From assembly GCF_019279795.1 (NCBI RefSeq), contig NC_056748.1, positions 605,231,136-605,295,135 on the forward strand: a stretch of DNA of 64,000 bases. The letters run 5' to 3'. Below the pieces are notes generated by a model. The model was not told where the DNA came from. It searched no databases and saw nothing but the letters and a program-made list of their open reading frames with translations. The DNA comes from Protopterus annectens. Its lineage: Eukaryota; Chordata; Ceratodontiformes; Protopteridae. Of the stretch, positions 52,666 through 63,934 are shown piece after piece (the first letter of the stretch is position 1; the number at the start of each line of letters is the position of its first letter). A program made the translations under genes and the position numbers.

Positions 52666-53019
52666 TACTTCCACCCTGTACTTTTCCTAACTAAGATGCC
52701 ATGGCCTACTTTTGGGGACATAGCCATTCTCATCCCCAGTTTCCACTCTCAACACAGCCAACCTACTGTCCTGGGCCTAGATAGGACCCTCTTTTAATCT
52801 ACAGGAACACTACTGTATGTGGCAGTACATTCTGAAGAGGTTACGTGCAGATGCCATTTTTATGCCCAATGTCAGTTTATGGCCCTGGTAAGGGACATCA
52901 CAGTACCCTCCTAAAACAGCCTTTGGTATACTGGACCTCCCTGCTGTTATGAATACTGCAACATGGAAGAGAAGGACATCTAAGGTTATGATAAGTTCTT
53001 ACACAACTATTCTTTGTCA

Positions 53020-53890
53020 TCTACTGAATGGCTTGTCTCTACAGGTTATTCTGAAATATAATGTCTGGAGGCAGAGATGTACAAGTCGTAGCAGAGCATT
53101 CAGTGTAAAAAGAGTATTTAGGGCAATTTTTGATATACATTAAGTCATAAAGAAAATAAATACAATATCCAGCAGTTTTTTTAGTAAATAACATGACTAG
53201 TACTAGGAAGTAAAAATCAGAAATGTTTACTTCCTGCCAAATTGCTTAGTTTTCACATAGAAGTGGAGGAACACCAACGGATCTGTACCAGTGTTAAAGA
53301 GAATGCCTTAACAGAGCAGTTGTTGCCGGGGCTGCTATAATAAGGAAGTACCGTATATAGTTTATTGTTAGGTTTGTTTCCTAGTATTATCTTTCCAGGG
53401 CACTTAACTAACTTTTTTTCTAGACAAAAAAGCCCTGAAGATTTTATGGAGCTTTCCTTGAACTTCTGACATTTGAAGTGCTTATAAGTGCCCCAAAGCT
53501 GTGAAAGCTGGCTGCTAACAGGGAATAGAACCTAAGTAACTTAAACTACTGTAACAGGAGTATGTATTTACTTTTTGTATCCATATTTCTCATACAGTAT
53601 TTTAGTATATATCTTTCAGAAGCCATTTAAATGCTCCTTTTGGTAAAAGCCAAAAGACTGTTTCTTAGATGCTGCCAGATTGTCATCACTGTCTGACATC
53701 CAGTGCTACTTTATTGTTATCAGTTAACTTTACTAGCTGTCACTTTTCTGTAAAGGCTTTGATTTTGCAAAGTGAAGACACTATTAATCTATGTTAATTC
53801 CATCTGAAACACTGATAATGCCCTTACTGACTGTAGAGATGCTATATAGGTTTTTGCCTTGGAAACATCATTATTTCGGTCTAATGGAAA
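53020..53890. other. no gene recognised
   Basis: AT-rich non-coding sequence after DIRS-D; nothing supported. Confidence 0.35.
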
Positions 53891-53895
53891 TTTTT

Positions 53896-53956
<61 letters not shown>

Positions 53957-53972
53957 CATACACATACATACA
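53896..53972. repeat. CA/TA microsatellite
   Basis: (CA)n followed by (TA)n and degenerate ATAC units. The open frame across it is an artefact. Confidence 0.95.
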
Positions 53973-53979
53973 TATATAC

Positions 53980-54640
53980 TCCTGTTGGGAGTCCAGCATG
54001 TTTAAGTGATACATATATGACCCCCATCCTCTTTATTGAGTGATGCTGCATGATTCTTAGTTTGCACTATCACCACTCTTCAAATTCAGACTGAAGAATA
54101 CTGTTAGCCATCAGACAGAATGTTTTTATTTGTCATAACTGGATCCATTATTGCACAATCGAGAAAGTGTCAGTGAATAAGTGCTACATACAAAAATTAT
54201 GTAGTTTCTGCTGCAGGCTGTCCTTTGATCTATTTACAGAGTATGCTGTTTGAGCTACTAATGCAAAGTAGTCATGCTTTTGCTCTCACTGTTTGATTAC
54301 TTTGCTCACATTCTGACTAACTATGTTAGTGTATAGATGCCTACAACACACTGCATAAAAATCCTTGTCTTTACAACCTCAAAATAAATCTTTCTGTCCT
54401 AACAAGAAGAGATTCACCTGCTGCACTCTTCTTATACGAGTTTGAAGCACTTGAAGGATCTGACCCACAGGAGAATAGATGTATTAATAACCTGGCAATT
54501 GATATGACTTTGTACTGCTATGGAAATGTATTTATAATGAAACCCCTACTGTAGTGAAACTCTCATCTGTTTTCCCCAAATTAAAGTCTGACCGTTTCAT
54601 TTTTGTTGGCATTTTCTTTTTCTAGCCTTCTCTCATTAGA
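53980..54640. other. no gene recognised
   Basis: Non-coding; nothing supported. Confidence 0.3.
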
Positions 54641-54644
54641 CACT

Positions 54645-54725
54645 TGGATGACTGAATTTTGATGCCTTTTAGGCACCTTTTTTCTGAGGACATGCAGCAA
54701 GTACTAAATGAGGTGAAATAATCTG
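54645..54725 (+). pseudogene. DIRS recombinase start relic
   Basis: GATGCCTTTTAGGCACC, TTTTTTCTGAGGACATGCAG and CAAGTACTAAATGAGGTG match the recombinase start of the 46.8-kb relic. The sequence to about 55190 may be more of the same copy but shows no motif. Confidence 0.5.
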
Positions 54726-55494
54726 TCTTTTAGTAGTCCCCATGATAACTAACTTTGTCCTTTAAGGAGCAGAAAATCTGCAGATTCCAAGAAGTAATGT
54801 TTCAGGACTGGCGGTATTTGTTTTAGTTTGTCCTTTCCTGTCCCCTTCCCTTGGATATTGGCATACAGTAGTACTCACTAAGCAGGCCTGACCATGTAGC
54901 TGGGGTGTTTGCCTTGTCCCAGGCATACATCCAGCCTATCCTGATGCTACTGAAGACTTGTAGAGCACTTCCGTAATCACACTAGAAGTACTGCTGTTAC
55001 AACCTTGCCACAGTACCGTTCTTCAGCAGGTTTTTTTTGTTGCTATTACTCCAGCTCAATTTGCAGGTGGCATAGGCATACACATTATTCCTGTTTCACT
55101 AGCTTGGCCTCCAAAATATTTTCATCTTTAGCTAGTAGTTCATTTGCTGTACATCAGATAAATATTGGACTAGTAGCAATTGTGCTTTAAAAGGACTGTT
55201 CTGTGATGCAGAGGAAATGAGTTGTAAAGTATATAAAATGAAACATTTTAAATTTTTTTAATTGTGGTAATTATGGTAATAATATGCGCACACTATTTTT
55301 AATTCTGTAGTGGATTGATGAATTTGTCGTCTTTACTATTTTTACAACATTTTTCATTTTATCCAGGAGATAGTGATGTCTTTAAGGACCTTGACAGGAT
55401 TATTTTAGCAAATATTGTATTCCGACTATCATATACTTTCCTTGCGTAATAGCTGTTGGCAGTGAAAAAAAAGTAAGGTTCATGTTCATTACCA

Positions 55495-57790
55495 ACATGA
55501 GTGACCGGTGTTCCACACCTGAAGTCAACTCTTCATTGGTCAGATCCAACCATCAGCTAATCACCATAGATATCCACATCCCACCCCACCCCTCATTAAG
55601 GAAACCACGGTAAAAAACCTCTCCAAAGCCAACTTCATGCTTCTTAAGATAGAAGTGGCGAACTTCATGACACCCATGCAGATGGACAATACATTTACGA
55701 CTGCTGAATGCTACACAAATGCACTCTATAAGGACTTACACGAGTGCATGGATCGTGCTATTCCGAACAGAACCAAGACGCTATCCTCCAAAAAAAAAGG
55801 AAGCCAATCTGGTTGTCCCCTGCCATAAACAAACTCTACAACAGAAGGAAGTATCTGTTGCAAAAGAGAGTAAAATCCCAAGAGTGGAGGAGCTCCTTGG
55901 TCAGCCTCAGTAAGAAGCTAAGATCCCTTATAAGATCCTCCAAAGCTAGCTACGAAAACAAAATTGCCACTGATTCTAAGGACAACCACAAAGCATTCTA
56001 GGCAAAATCCAGATCTGCTCTGAGTTACAGCACAACGGCACGAAAATCACAGAACCAACTGATATTGCCAACATCCTGGCAGATATGTTCAGTGCTAACT
56101 TTACCTCCCCCTCACCCCCTAAAGGGCCCATATCTATACTGGAAGAATGCAGAGTCCCTGTAATCACAATTACGCAGGTACAAGCTGCACTCTCTAAAGC
56201 CAAAAACACAGCATCCATGGGACTGTACAACATTCCAGGCTGCGTTTTACACGAACTTCAGAACAACTGGCTCCCCACCTAAGCACCATGTTCAGTCATA
56301 GCCTTACATCATGCTTTGTGCCCACCGAATGGCGTACAACAACAGTTATCCCACTCCACAAAGGGGGAGCCACCACTGATCCTGGGAACTATCGCCCTAT
56401 TAGCCTGACAAGCCTGGTTTGTAAGGCCATGGAAAGTATCATCATGGAACTCATAAACAAAGACTCTGGACCCCACCCAGTTCGGATTTGTGAAAGGCAT
56501 ATCATGCCTCCTGAACCTGATCGACTTTGAGGCATTCACCAAAGCTGTAGACGAGGGTAAGGTGGTTCACATAGCCTATCTTGACCTCGTCAAGGCTTTT
56601 GACACCATCCCCCATTCTGGAATTATAGATAAACTCACTAAACTAGGTATAAATCCTTACGTCATAAGATGGGTTGCCAACTGGCTCACTGACAGAACCC
56701 ACACTGTAAAAGTTGCAGACTCCAAATCTGACTTCAAACCAGTGACAAGTGGAGTACCACAGGGTTCAGTACTGGGACCTCTCCTGTTTGGTAACTACTT
56801 CTCTGAATTTCAAACTAACACAGAAGGCCTTTGGTTAATGATGTTCGCAGATGACTGCAAACTAGGAGCCATAGTCGAGTCCCCAAATAATGTGGACATC
56901 CTACAGAAGGACCTCACTGAGGCAGATGCCTGGTGTCAGAGCCATGGCCTCAAGCTCAATGCCAAAAAGTGCATTGTCATCCCCTTTGGTAAAAACTCTG
57001 TACCCATGAACTACTACATAGGCGGCAGTCTACTTAACGCCGGATGTGTGATGAGACCTTGGGACCCAGGTGGACAGTAGTCTCTCCTTTGATAATCACA
57101 TCGCCACAGTAGTCAGGAAATCCTTCTAAGTGGCACACCTCATCACAAAAGGGTTCTCATCCAGGAAAAAAGAGGTCATTGTTCCCCTCTGCTCGACACT
57201 CATTAGACCCATTATAGAGTACAATGCCCCTTTTGGAATGTACCTCACAAGACATCTGCAGCAGCTGGTAAGGCCACAAAAGTACCTCACAAAGAGGATT
57301 ACTGGCCTCAAACATATGCCCTACACTGACCATCTCAAAAAACTCCAGCTTTACTCTGTTGCATATCGCCTACTCCAAGGTGATCTCTGCCTAACATATA
57401 AAGCAATGTCGAACCCAGAGCTGTTGGACATGCTGCACCTAAAGAAATCCCAATCCCTCCAAGCTACACGCTCTAGGGACCTAAACCTTGTCACCACAAT
57501 AAACAGGACATGTTGAAGGGATAGATTCCTGTCCTAGAGACTTCCCATACACTAGAACAAGCTACCCATCTATGTCAAGCAAAGTTCCACATTAGCACTC
57601 TTCAAGAAAAATCTTGATGAGTGGATGAGAAATAGGAAATACACCCCGGGATCACTTCTGTGGCTCTGCTTGTCAGGGGCACAGGAAAATAACTTACTTG
57701 GGTGGCGTAAGCCAGGGAGCCTTGTTGGCTAGGCTTACTTAGGCCCTTGGGCCAACCTATGAACCTGTGTTCCACCGGGTCTTACTTGTG
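55495..57790 (+). pseudogene. CR1/L2-like LINE, 5'-truncated
   Basis: It begins in the endonuclease C-terminus (RSNHQLITIDI near 55540, a decayed SDHxxI). A linker follows (LSKANFMLLKIEV, AINKLYNRRKYLL). RT blocks are KAKNTASMGLYNIPGCVL (about 56195), TVIPLHKGGATTDPGNYRPI (about 56340), LDLVKAFDTIPHSGIIDKL (about 56580), SGVPQGSVLGPLL (about 56750) and MFADDCKLGAI (about 56840, catalytic FADD). The C-terminal domain runs to about 57650 (LIRPIIEYNAPFG, FKKNLDEWMRNRKY). It ends with a non-coding tail near GCCCTTGGGCCAACCTATGA. Stops at several points. Would have primed reverse transcription at nicked target DNA. Confidence 0.75.
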
Positions 57791-57799
57791 GCTGTTTAT

Positions 57800-58270
57800 T
57801 GGCTTCACAATCTTTTGGATGTGATAGTATGCTGCTAATTTATTTATTAACTCTGGATAATTAAGAAAAGCACATAATAGCTGGCAAGTTGTTGTTCGCT
57901 GTATTTAAAAATTAATATTTAAAATGCTTACCTATGCTCTTGAAAGTTTTAGTTAAGTATAAGCAGCAGACACTACTCCAGAAAGCTGTTTATTCTCTGC
58001 ACCAGTTATGGGAACTTTGGAATATGACTTTTCGTTTGCATTTTCTAAGTGTTATATGGTGTAAAGGGATGGTTAACATTGTGAATTTTATTTACTTGAA
58101 ATGGAGATTTATGTGTGACAACCGAATTAAATTATTTTTTTCTTTGGTGCATTGATCATTCTCTGTTTTTTACCCCAGACTGCATAATTTATATTGTTAC
58201 CTCTTCTTTTTTTCATGATCTTCCTGTTTCTATGGTTCTGAATAGCCTAAGGTCAGAATGCTATTACAAT
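57800..58270. other. no gene recognised
   Basis: AT-rich sequence between the LINE and DIRS-E. A 73-codon open frame has no motif. Confidence 0.3.
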
Positions 58271-58273
58271 TTG

Positions 58274-58440
58274 ATCTGAAGTAGGAGATTCATTTGTCTG
58301 CAACCTGTGGGTTATGGATCCGATATCGGATCCGAACCAGCATGGTTTACCAGCTATGGATCCAAGCTCTCAGCTCCTCCCCTCACCCATAATGCCCTGC
58401 TCTACCCTTATGACCTCAGATCTCGTTTGCCGCGCATGGT
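58274..58440 (+). repeat. DIRS-E left terminal repeat
   Basis: It starts ATCTGAAGTAGGAGATTCAT and includes TTTGTCTGCAACCTGTGGG, GGATCCGATATCGGATCCGA and CCCATAATGCCC, a diverged relative of the DIRS-B left end. Its complement starts the ICR at 63935. Confidence 0.8.
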
Positions 58441-58688
58441 GACCAGATTGTGTTTTCTAAGCTCTCCAGCTAAGTGCAGTTTTATTACTTTTAAAGTGCT
58501 GATTTTTGAAGTTTTGTGTGAAAGTTGTGTGGAAGTGTAGGTTTCCCTTTTATGTAATTATACTTTTAGTGTTTTAAATTTAATTTTACTTATCCCTCCC
58601 CTTGCTGGTAGCGTAGTGTGTGTTTGGGCCTGTGAGTGATTTTATTACTTTACTTAAACTAGTTTAAGTAACCCTCTTTGCTTTTGGG

Positions 58689-60973
58689 ATGTCTGAACAG
58701 CCCAAAGCTGTGTTTTCCAAGTGCTCCGAGTGTGGCCATAAGCTTTCCCCAGCTGATGGCCACACTCGGTGTGTTAGATGCCTTGGGGTTGAACACCTCA
58801 CTTCTGGATGTTCCATTTGTGCAGGGTTCAACCCCAGGGCATTGAAGGAGCGGAGGTCCAAGCTTGTCTTGGCGGGTCTTTTGCCACCGGACTCGGCTCC
58901 GGCCTCCGCTCCTTCGGGGGTAACCGTTTCTACGGTTGTCTCCTCTCCGGCTCCCCCTCCTCCTCCTGGGCCTCAACCTCCCTGTAGTGGTTCGGAGGAG
59001 AGGGAAGCTAGAAAGAAGGACCGGAGGGAGAAGCACCATAAGCGGCGGGCCGAGACCTCTGTTTCGGCCCCGCCAGCCAAGCGGGCTTCTCCTCCGGCCT
59101 CCTTGTCTGCTGGCTCTCCCCCTCCTCGGCTCCGGTCTCCAGTGTGTTTTTCACCGGGACCTGAGGAAGAGGAGACCCGATCTCCGTCGAGGCTATCGAA
59201 GAGGCACTCAAGGCCTACCTCGGTAGCCTCGTCGAGATCAACTTATAGCCTGTCAGACGCTGATCTGGACCGGATGATGAGAAGGTTCATCCAGGCCCAG
59301 ATGCAGATGGGAGTGCTCTTGCCTCCCCCCCCCTCTGGGGGGGAGCTCGACCCCTTTTTTCAAGCCAATTGCTCCTTCTCCGACCCGTTACCCGGGTTCA
59401 GAGCAGTTGGAGCCGAGCAGCTTCGGAGCCGGGGGTGGGTCGGCGCCGATAGTACTTGGTACTTCGGATCCGACCCTGCCCTCGAGTGCTTCGGATCTGA
59501 CCTCTCGGAGCCTGGATCCGAGCTTCGGATCCGGGGGGATCAGTGCTCCTTCGGCGCCGTCTGTGTCGGAGCGCACTGTCCCTTCGGATCCGAACGCTTC
59601 GGCGCCGGCTCTGATCCACTCCTCAGATTCGAGGGGGAGCCGATTGTCGGATCCTTTGGTCGAGGTCGGCTCCCCTTCGGCTTTTGATGTAGTGGAGAGG
59701 GCCCTGTTGAGGGTCTCCAGACCCCCGGCACTTGCTTCGGCTCCGTCCCGCGCTCCCTCTGCACTGGGTCAGGCTTCCACCATCCGGCCCTTGGGACAGC
59801 CCGCTCCTGTGCCCCAAGCTGTTCCCCTGGAACAGGTTACTGTTTGCGAGGAGTCCTCTGACAGCCCCCGGAGGATGTTCCCCGCAAACATACGTGCAAA
59901 AGGAGGCACATTGACTCCCCCAAGTCTCTCACAGAAGACACGGATTTGGAGGAAGGGGAAGGCTCCCCACGGTCACCCCCCGAGGATGTCTCATTTGGAG
60001 ACATCATGGAAATGCTCCGCATAAGGGGGGGGTGGTCTGACCCCAAGTCTTCCTCGGACGAGTCCGTGTTCTTGGAGGCATTTGAAGCGGGCCCGTCTAC
60101 CTCTTGGGTGTCCCCTCCTGCCGACCCCCTGGTGGACCTCATTACCACCAGGGCGTGGAAGGAACCGGACACCGTGGAGCCAATCCCTAAAAGGCCCGAC
60201 CGTATTCTCAGTCCCCTGGCTGACCGTGCCCATTGGAGTAAGGGGCCTCCGGTAGATGCCATGTTGACGGCGGCGGCCACCAAGAGGGAACTTGCTCAGG
60301 AGAGTCCCTCAGTCCATCCCCGAGCAAGGAGTCTTGGATGATGGACCGCTTGGGGAAGCGGATGTTTAGTTCAGCGACCTTCTCTGTAAGGGCGCTGAAC
60401 TATCTGGTACATGTGATTAGGATGCAGCACGATCTTATTAAAGAATACGCTGCATCCTCCCCAGAGTCCATGTCGGAGGAGGACAAAGTGCTGCACTCCA
60501 CCCGCATGGCCACTCTCAGATCCATCACCAATACCTCTATGCGGCTACTCTCCCATGCTACGGAAGGTGCCGCTAGAGCCGCAGGGGCAGGCCTAGTTAC
60601 TAGACGTCAGGCCTGGCTCCGTCATTGCGATTTCTCAGAGCCCTTCAAGGCGTCATTCGCGAACGCCCCCTTCGATGGTTCTGCCCTCTTTGGCAAAACT
60701 GTTCGCGACACTTTGACCCAGAGCGAGAAGGACGGGAAGACGCTGTCTGCCATCAGAATCCGCTTCTCTGCACCCCAGAGGCCCTATTCTAGGAACCAAA
60801 AGGGTCAGAAGAAGATGTGGTTCCGGAAGTCGCAGCAATCCCAGCCTGCTCCGGACAACCAGTCCTTCTGTGGCAGAGGAGGACAGGGAGGAAGCCGCCC
60901 TAGGGGCAGAGGGGCTCCCAGGAACTTCGGGTCCAGAGAACCCTTCTCTGAACGGCCCGCGCAGCAGCACTGA
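58689..60973 (+). pseudogene. DIRS-E gag
   Basis: It starts MSEQPKAVFSKCSECGHKLS with the Cys/His module CSECG...DGHTRCVRCLGVEHLTSGCSIC. A basic/Ser-rich part (EKHHKRRAE..., SPSRLSKRHSRPTSVASSRS) precedes LDRMMRRFIQAQMQMGVLL. A run of 9 C, TCT and 7 G at 59325-59343 shifts the register, as in DIRS-B. The next frame (to 60024) has SPSAFDVVERALLRVS. A shift near 59870 leads to EDVSFGDIMEMLRIRGGW and STSWVSPPADPLVDLI, and another near 60320 to the last frame (60338-60973: SFANAPFDGSALFGKTV, glycine/arginine-rich end). Three frameshifts in all. Confidence 0.75.
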
Positions 60974-62721
60974 GGGGTTGCCTGGCTGCTCCACTCTGGA
61001 GGCAGTCGGGGGACATTTTTCGGAGCACCTGGCGGCATGGGAGTCCATAACATCAGACCGCTGGGTTCTCCAGATCATATCCAGAGGATACCGTATCCCC
61101 TTTCTTCACTTGCCAAAATTGAAGTCCCTCCCCGACGTTCCACCCGGTCAGTGGGAGGCCGCTTTGGCAGAAATTGGCCATCTGCTAAAGAAAAGAGCCA
61201 TCCAGCCCGTCCCCCCAGACCAGATTGGATCAGGGTTCTACTCCAGGTTCTTTTTAGTGCCAAAAAAGACGGGGGATCTAAGACCAATTTTAGACCTTTC
61301 ACTCTTGAACCTGGCAGTTCCCAAGGAGAAGTTCCGAATGGTCACGCTGCAGTCTATTCTCCCCCTTCTGGGAGAAAATCACTGGATGTGCTCCATAGAC
61401 CTCAAGGATGCGTACTACCACATACTAATGGACAGGCGCTCCAGGAGGTTTCTCCGCTTCCGGCTGGGAGCCAGTCACTACCAGTTCCGGGTCCTTCCCT
61501 TTGGTCTCACCACAGCCCCCAGGGTGTTCACCAAAGTATTAGCAGTGGTAGCGGCCCACCTGAGACTTCAGGGGGTACAGGTCTTTCCCTACCTGGACGA
61601 CTGGCTCCTTACCGCCCCAACAAGGCATCTACTACTATCGGCGCGAGACTCCTTTCTCCATCTTGCTCCCCGTCTAGGCATCACTATAAACACAAAAAAA
61701 TCCAACCTAGCACCCACGCAGTTCATAGATTTTATAGGTGCCAGGTTAGACACAAGGAGATTAAAAGCCTTCCTCACTGCGGACAGAGTTCAAAATCTGC
61801 AACTCCAGGTGCGGGCCATTCTCCATTCAAGCTCAGTTCCGGCGGAGTTGGTCCTGAGGGCTCTAGGGTCCATGGTGGCTGCTATAGCGCTTCTTCCTCT
61901 CGCCAGGTTCAATATGCGCATCCTCCAATGGACACTCCTAGTCCAGTGGTCGTATCTTGCTCTTCCTATGCATCATCCCATTGCGATCAGCAAGGCTTGC
62001 AAGCAGTCCCTCCTGTGGTGGCTACACTCTCCAGATCTCCACGGAGGCCGCCCATTTTGTACTTCTCCCCCTCTCGCCACGGGGACCACGGACGCCTCCC
62101 GCCTCGGGTGGGGGGGGGCATTTTGCAGGCCGGACCGTCCAAGGCACGTGGAACGATTCAGAGACCTTACTGCATATCAACGTTCTAGAGATGAGAGCAG
62201 TGCTCTTAGCGTTGCTAGCACTTCAGGCCTTTCTTCCCTTGGGAACAATTGCGATTCAATCGGACAACATGTCGGTTGTCTGGTATATCAACAAGCAAGG
62301 AGGAACCAGGTCTTACCCTCTTTGTCGAGAAGCCATGAGAGTTTGGGAATGGGCAATCTCCACCAACCGCTTTCTCATAACAACGCATATTCCGGGTCGG
62401 TCCAACATCCTGGCGGACAAACTCAGTCGCACCATTCTCACCCCTTACGAGTGGTCTCTCAATACTCAAGTAGCGGAATGCATATTCGCACGGTGGGGAA
62501 CTCCTTGTTGCGATCTTTTTGCCTCTCCCTCAAACACCAAGTGCGACAGTTTTTTCGCTCTGATACCTCCTCCCGGAGGTTCCCCAAGAGACGCTCTGGT
62601 GCATGCTTGGCCACCCGGTCTTCTTTATGCTTATCCCCCCTTGCCTCTGATGCTCCAAGTTCTTCAGAAAGCCTCTCGGTTGGGGTGCAGAATGATTCTC
62701 ATTGCTCCGTTTTGGCCTTGA
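60950..62721 (+). pseudogene. DIRS-E RT, RNase H and methyltransferase-like polyprotein
   Basis: RT is open throughout: SGFYSRFFLVPKKTGDLRPI, MCSIDLKDAYYHILMDRRSR, LPFGLTTAPRVFTKV, FPYLDDWLLTAPTRH (both aspartates), LGSMVAAIALLPLARFNMRI. RNase H starts TTDASRLGWGG near 62092, then a 9-base G-run (62110) adds one base and shifts the frame. The rest reads in the frame ending at 62721: INVLEMRAVLL, IQSDNMSVVWYINKQGG, ADKLSR, CDLFASPSNTK, MILIAPFWP then TGA, where B has CGA. With one fewer G the protein would be complete, so this copy is a single indel from intact. Confidence 0.85.
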
Positions 62722-63904
62722 CAGATCTGGTTCCCCTTCCTAAGGTCTCACTCTGTGAATCCTCCTTGGATTCTAGATCCCATTCCGGATCTGATATCTC
62801 ATCCATCCCACTTATCTCCTCCGAACCTGGACAACCTGAAGCTGACCGCTTGGCTGCTCCAGTTCCACTCTTGATCAGGACTCCCGGTATTTCGTCTCCC
62901 GTTAAGGCCATCCTGGTGGCAGCTCATAAGCCATCCACTAGGAAAGTCTACCGCAGCAAATGGAAACGGTTTTCGTTGTGGGTGGAGCGGCAAGGCCTAA
63001 ACCCCTTCACAGTTCCTCTCCCTTTGGTGCTTGATTTCTTAACCACTCTTTTTAATGATGGTGCCAGCAGTTCCACTGTCAAAGTACAACTTGCGGCAAT
63101 TTCCCATTATCACATTGGTCATGACTCCAATCCACTGATGTCGGCCAAGTTGTGTAAGATTTTCCTTAAAGGTACTTTTCTTCTCAGGCCCCCTGTAAAG
63201 CAAGCGGTTCCTCCTTGGGACCTTTCCTTAGTTCTCCAGGCCTTGACCGCCCCCCCCCCTTCGAACCGGCGGCTATGGTAGATCTGAAATTCTTATCTTT
63301 CAAGACCGCCTTCTTAGTAGCCATTACTTCGGCCAAGAGAGTTTCAGAGCTTTAAGCATTATCAGCTAAACCTCCTTACTTGGTCTTTCATCCGGACCGT
63401 GTTTACCTCAGGACCAACCCGTCCTTTCTTCCTAAGGTAGCTTCTGAAGCAAACATTAATCAATCCATTAACCTCCCTGTCTTCTTTCCTAAATATGAAA
63501 ACAAAGGTGAATACAAGCTTCACTCCTTAGATGTTCACAGGCAACTTAGATTTTATCTAAACAGGACGGCTGGTCATAGGCAATCCGACCAGTTGTTCAT
63601 TTCCTTTGCTAAATTTAACTTGGGCAAACCAATTTCTAAAGTCTCATTATCTCGCTGGATTTCACAATGTATCTTATTGGCTTATCAAGCTTCGGGAAGG
63701 CCCGCACCGGAGGGTGTTCATGCCCATTCAACCCGGTCAGTCTCTACATCGGCAGCCTTTAAGGCTAGGATTCCTCTAGATGATATTTGTGCAGCAGCCA
63801 CGTGGGCTTCATCTCTTACTTTTATTTCCCACTACAAGTTGGATCTTGCATCTAGGGGTAGAGCATCCTTTGGCTCCGCGGTGCTCCGGAATATCCTTCC
63901 ATGA
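62722..63904 (+). pseudogene. DIRS-E tyrosine recombinase, broken in the middle
   Basis: The N-terminal half (AHKPSTRKVYRSKWKRFSLW, LRPPVKQAVPPWDLSLVLQA) is in the frame ending at 63281. It is lost at a C-run of about 10 at 63250, in the APPPSNRR segment where others read RPPFEPAA. After the shift, TSAKRVSEL carries the catalytic Arg, followed by a stop at 63353-63355 where others have a CAA/CAG Gln codon. 63380-63904 holds HPDRVYLRTNPSFLPKV, HSTRSVSTS, SLTFISHYKLDLASRGRASF and the end SAVLRNILP. Two lesions make it inactive, though all catalytic residues remain. Confidence 0.8.
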
Positions 63905-63934
63905 TGGCCGCCCAAGATTCAGGTAGCTGGGGAC

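Larger units (their letters stand above)
47490..53012 (+). mobile_element. DIRS-D, full-length but decayed
   Basis: About 5.5 kb with inverted terminal repeats 47490-47650 and 52830-53012 (shared GGTCCAGTATACCAAAG, CAGGGCCATAAAC, ACATCTGCACGTA) and an ICR at 52563-52665. All DIRS domains are present in order, but each is broken by frameshifts. It is older than A, B and E by mutation load, and its C-to-T and indel damage is spread evenly. Confidence 0.85.

Noticed and set aside
27459..59343. Programmed ribosomal frameshift in gag at the C/G runs of B and E
   Set aside because: The shift is at a variable homopolymer whose length differs between copies, and A has no such run, so mutation or assembly error is simpler. 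Kept only as an open question in the homopolymer finding.
60870..63281. 803-codon open frame in DIRS-E as a single RT-recombinase protein
   Set aside because: RT and the recombinase happen to be in the same register, but the middle is RNase H read in the wrong frame after a 9-G run, so it is not a natural fusion.
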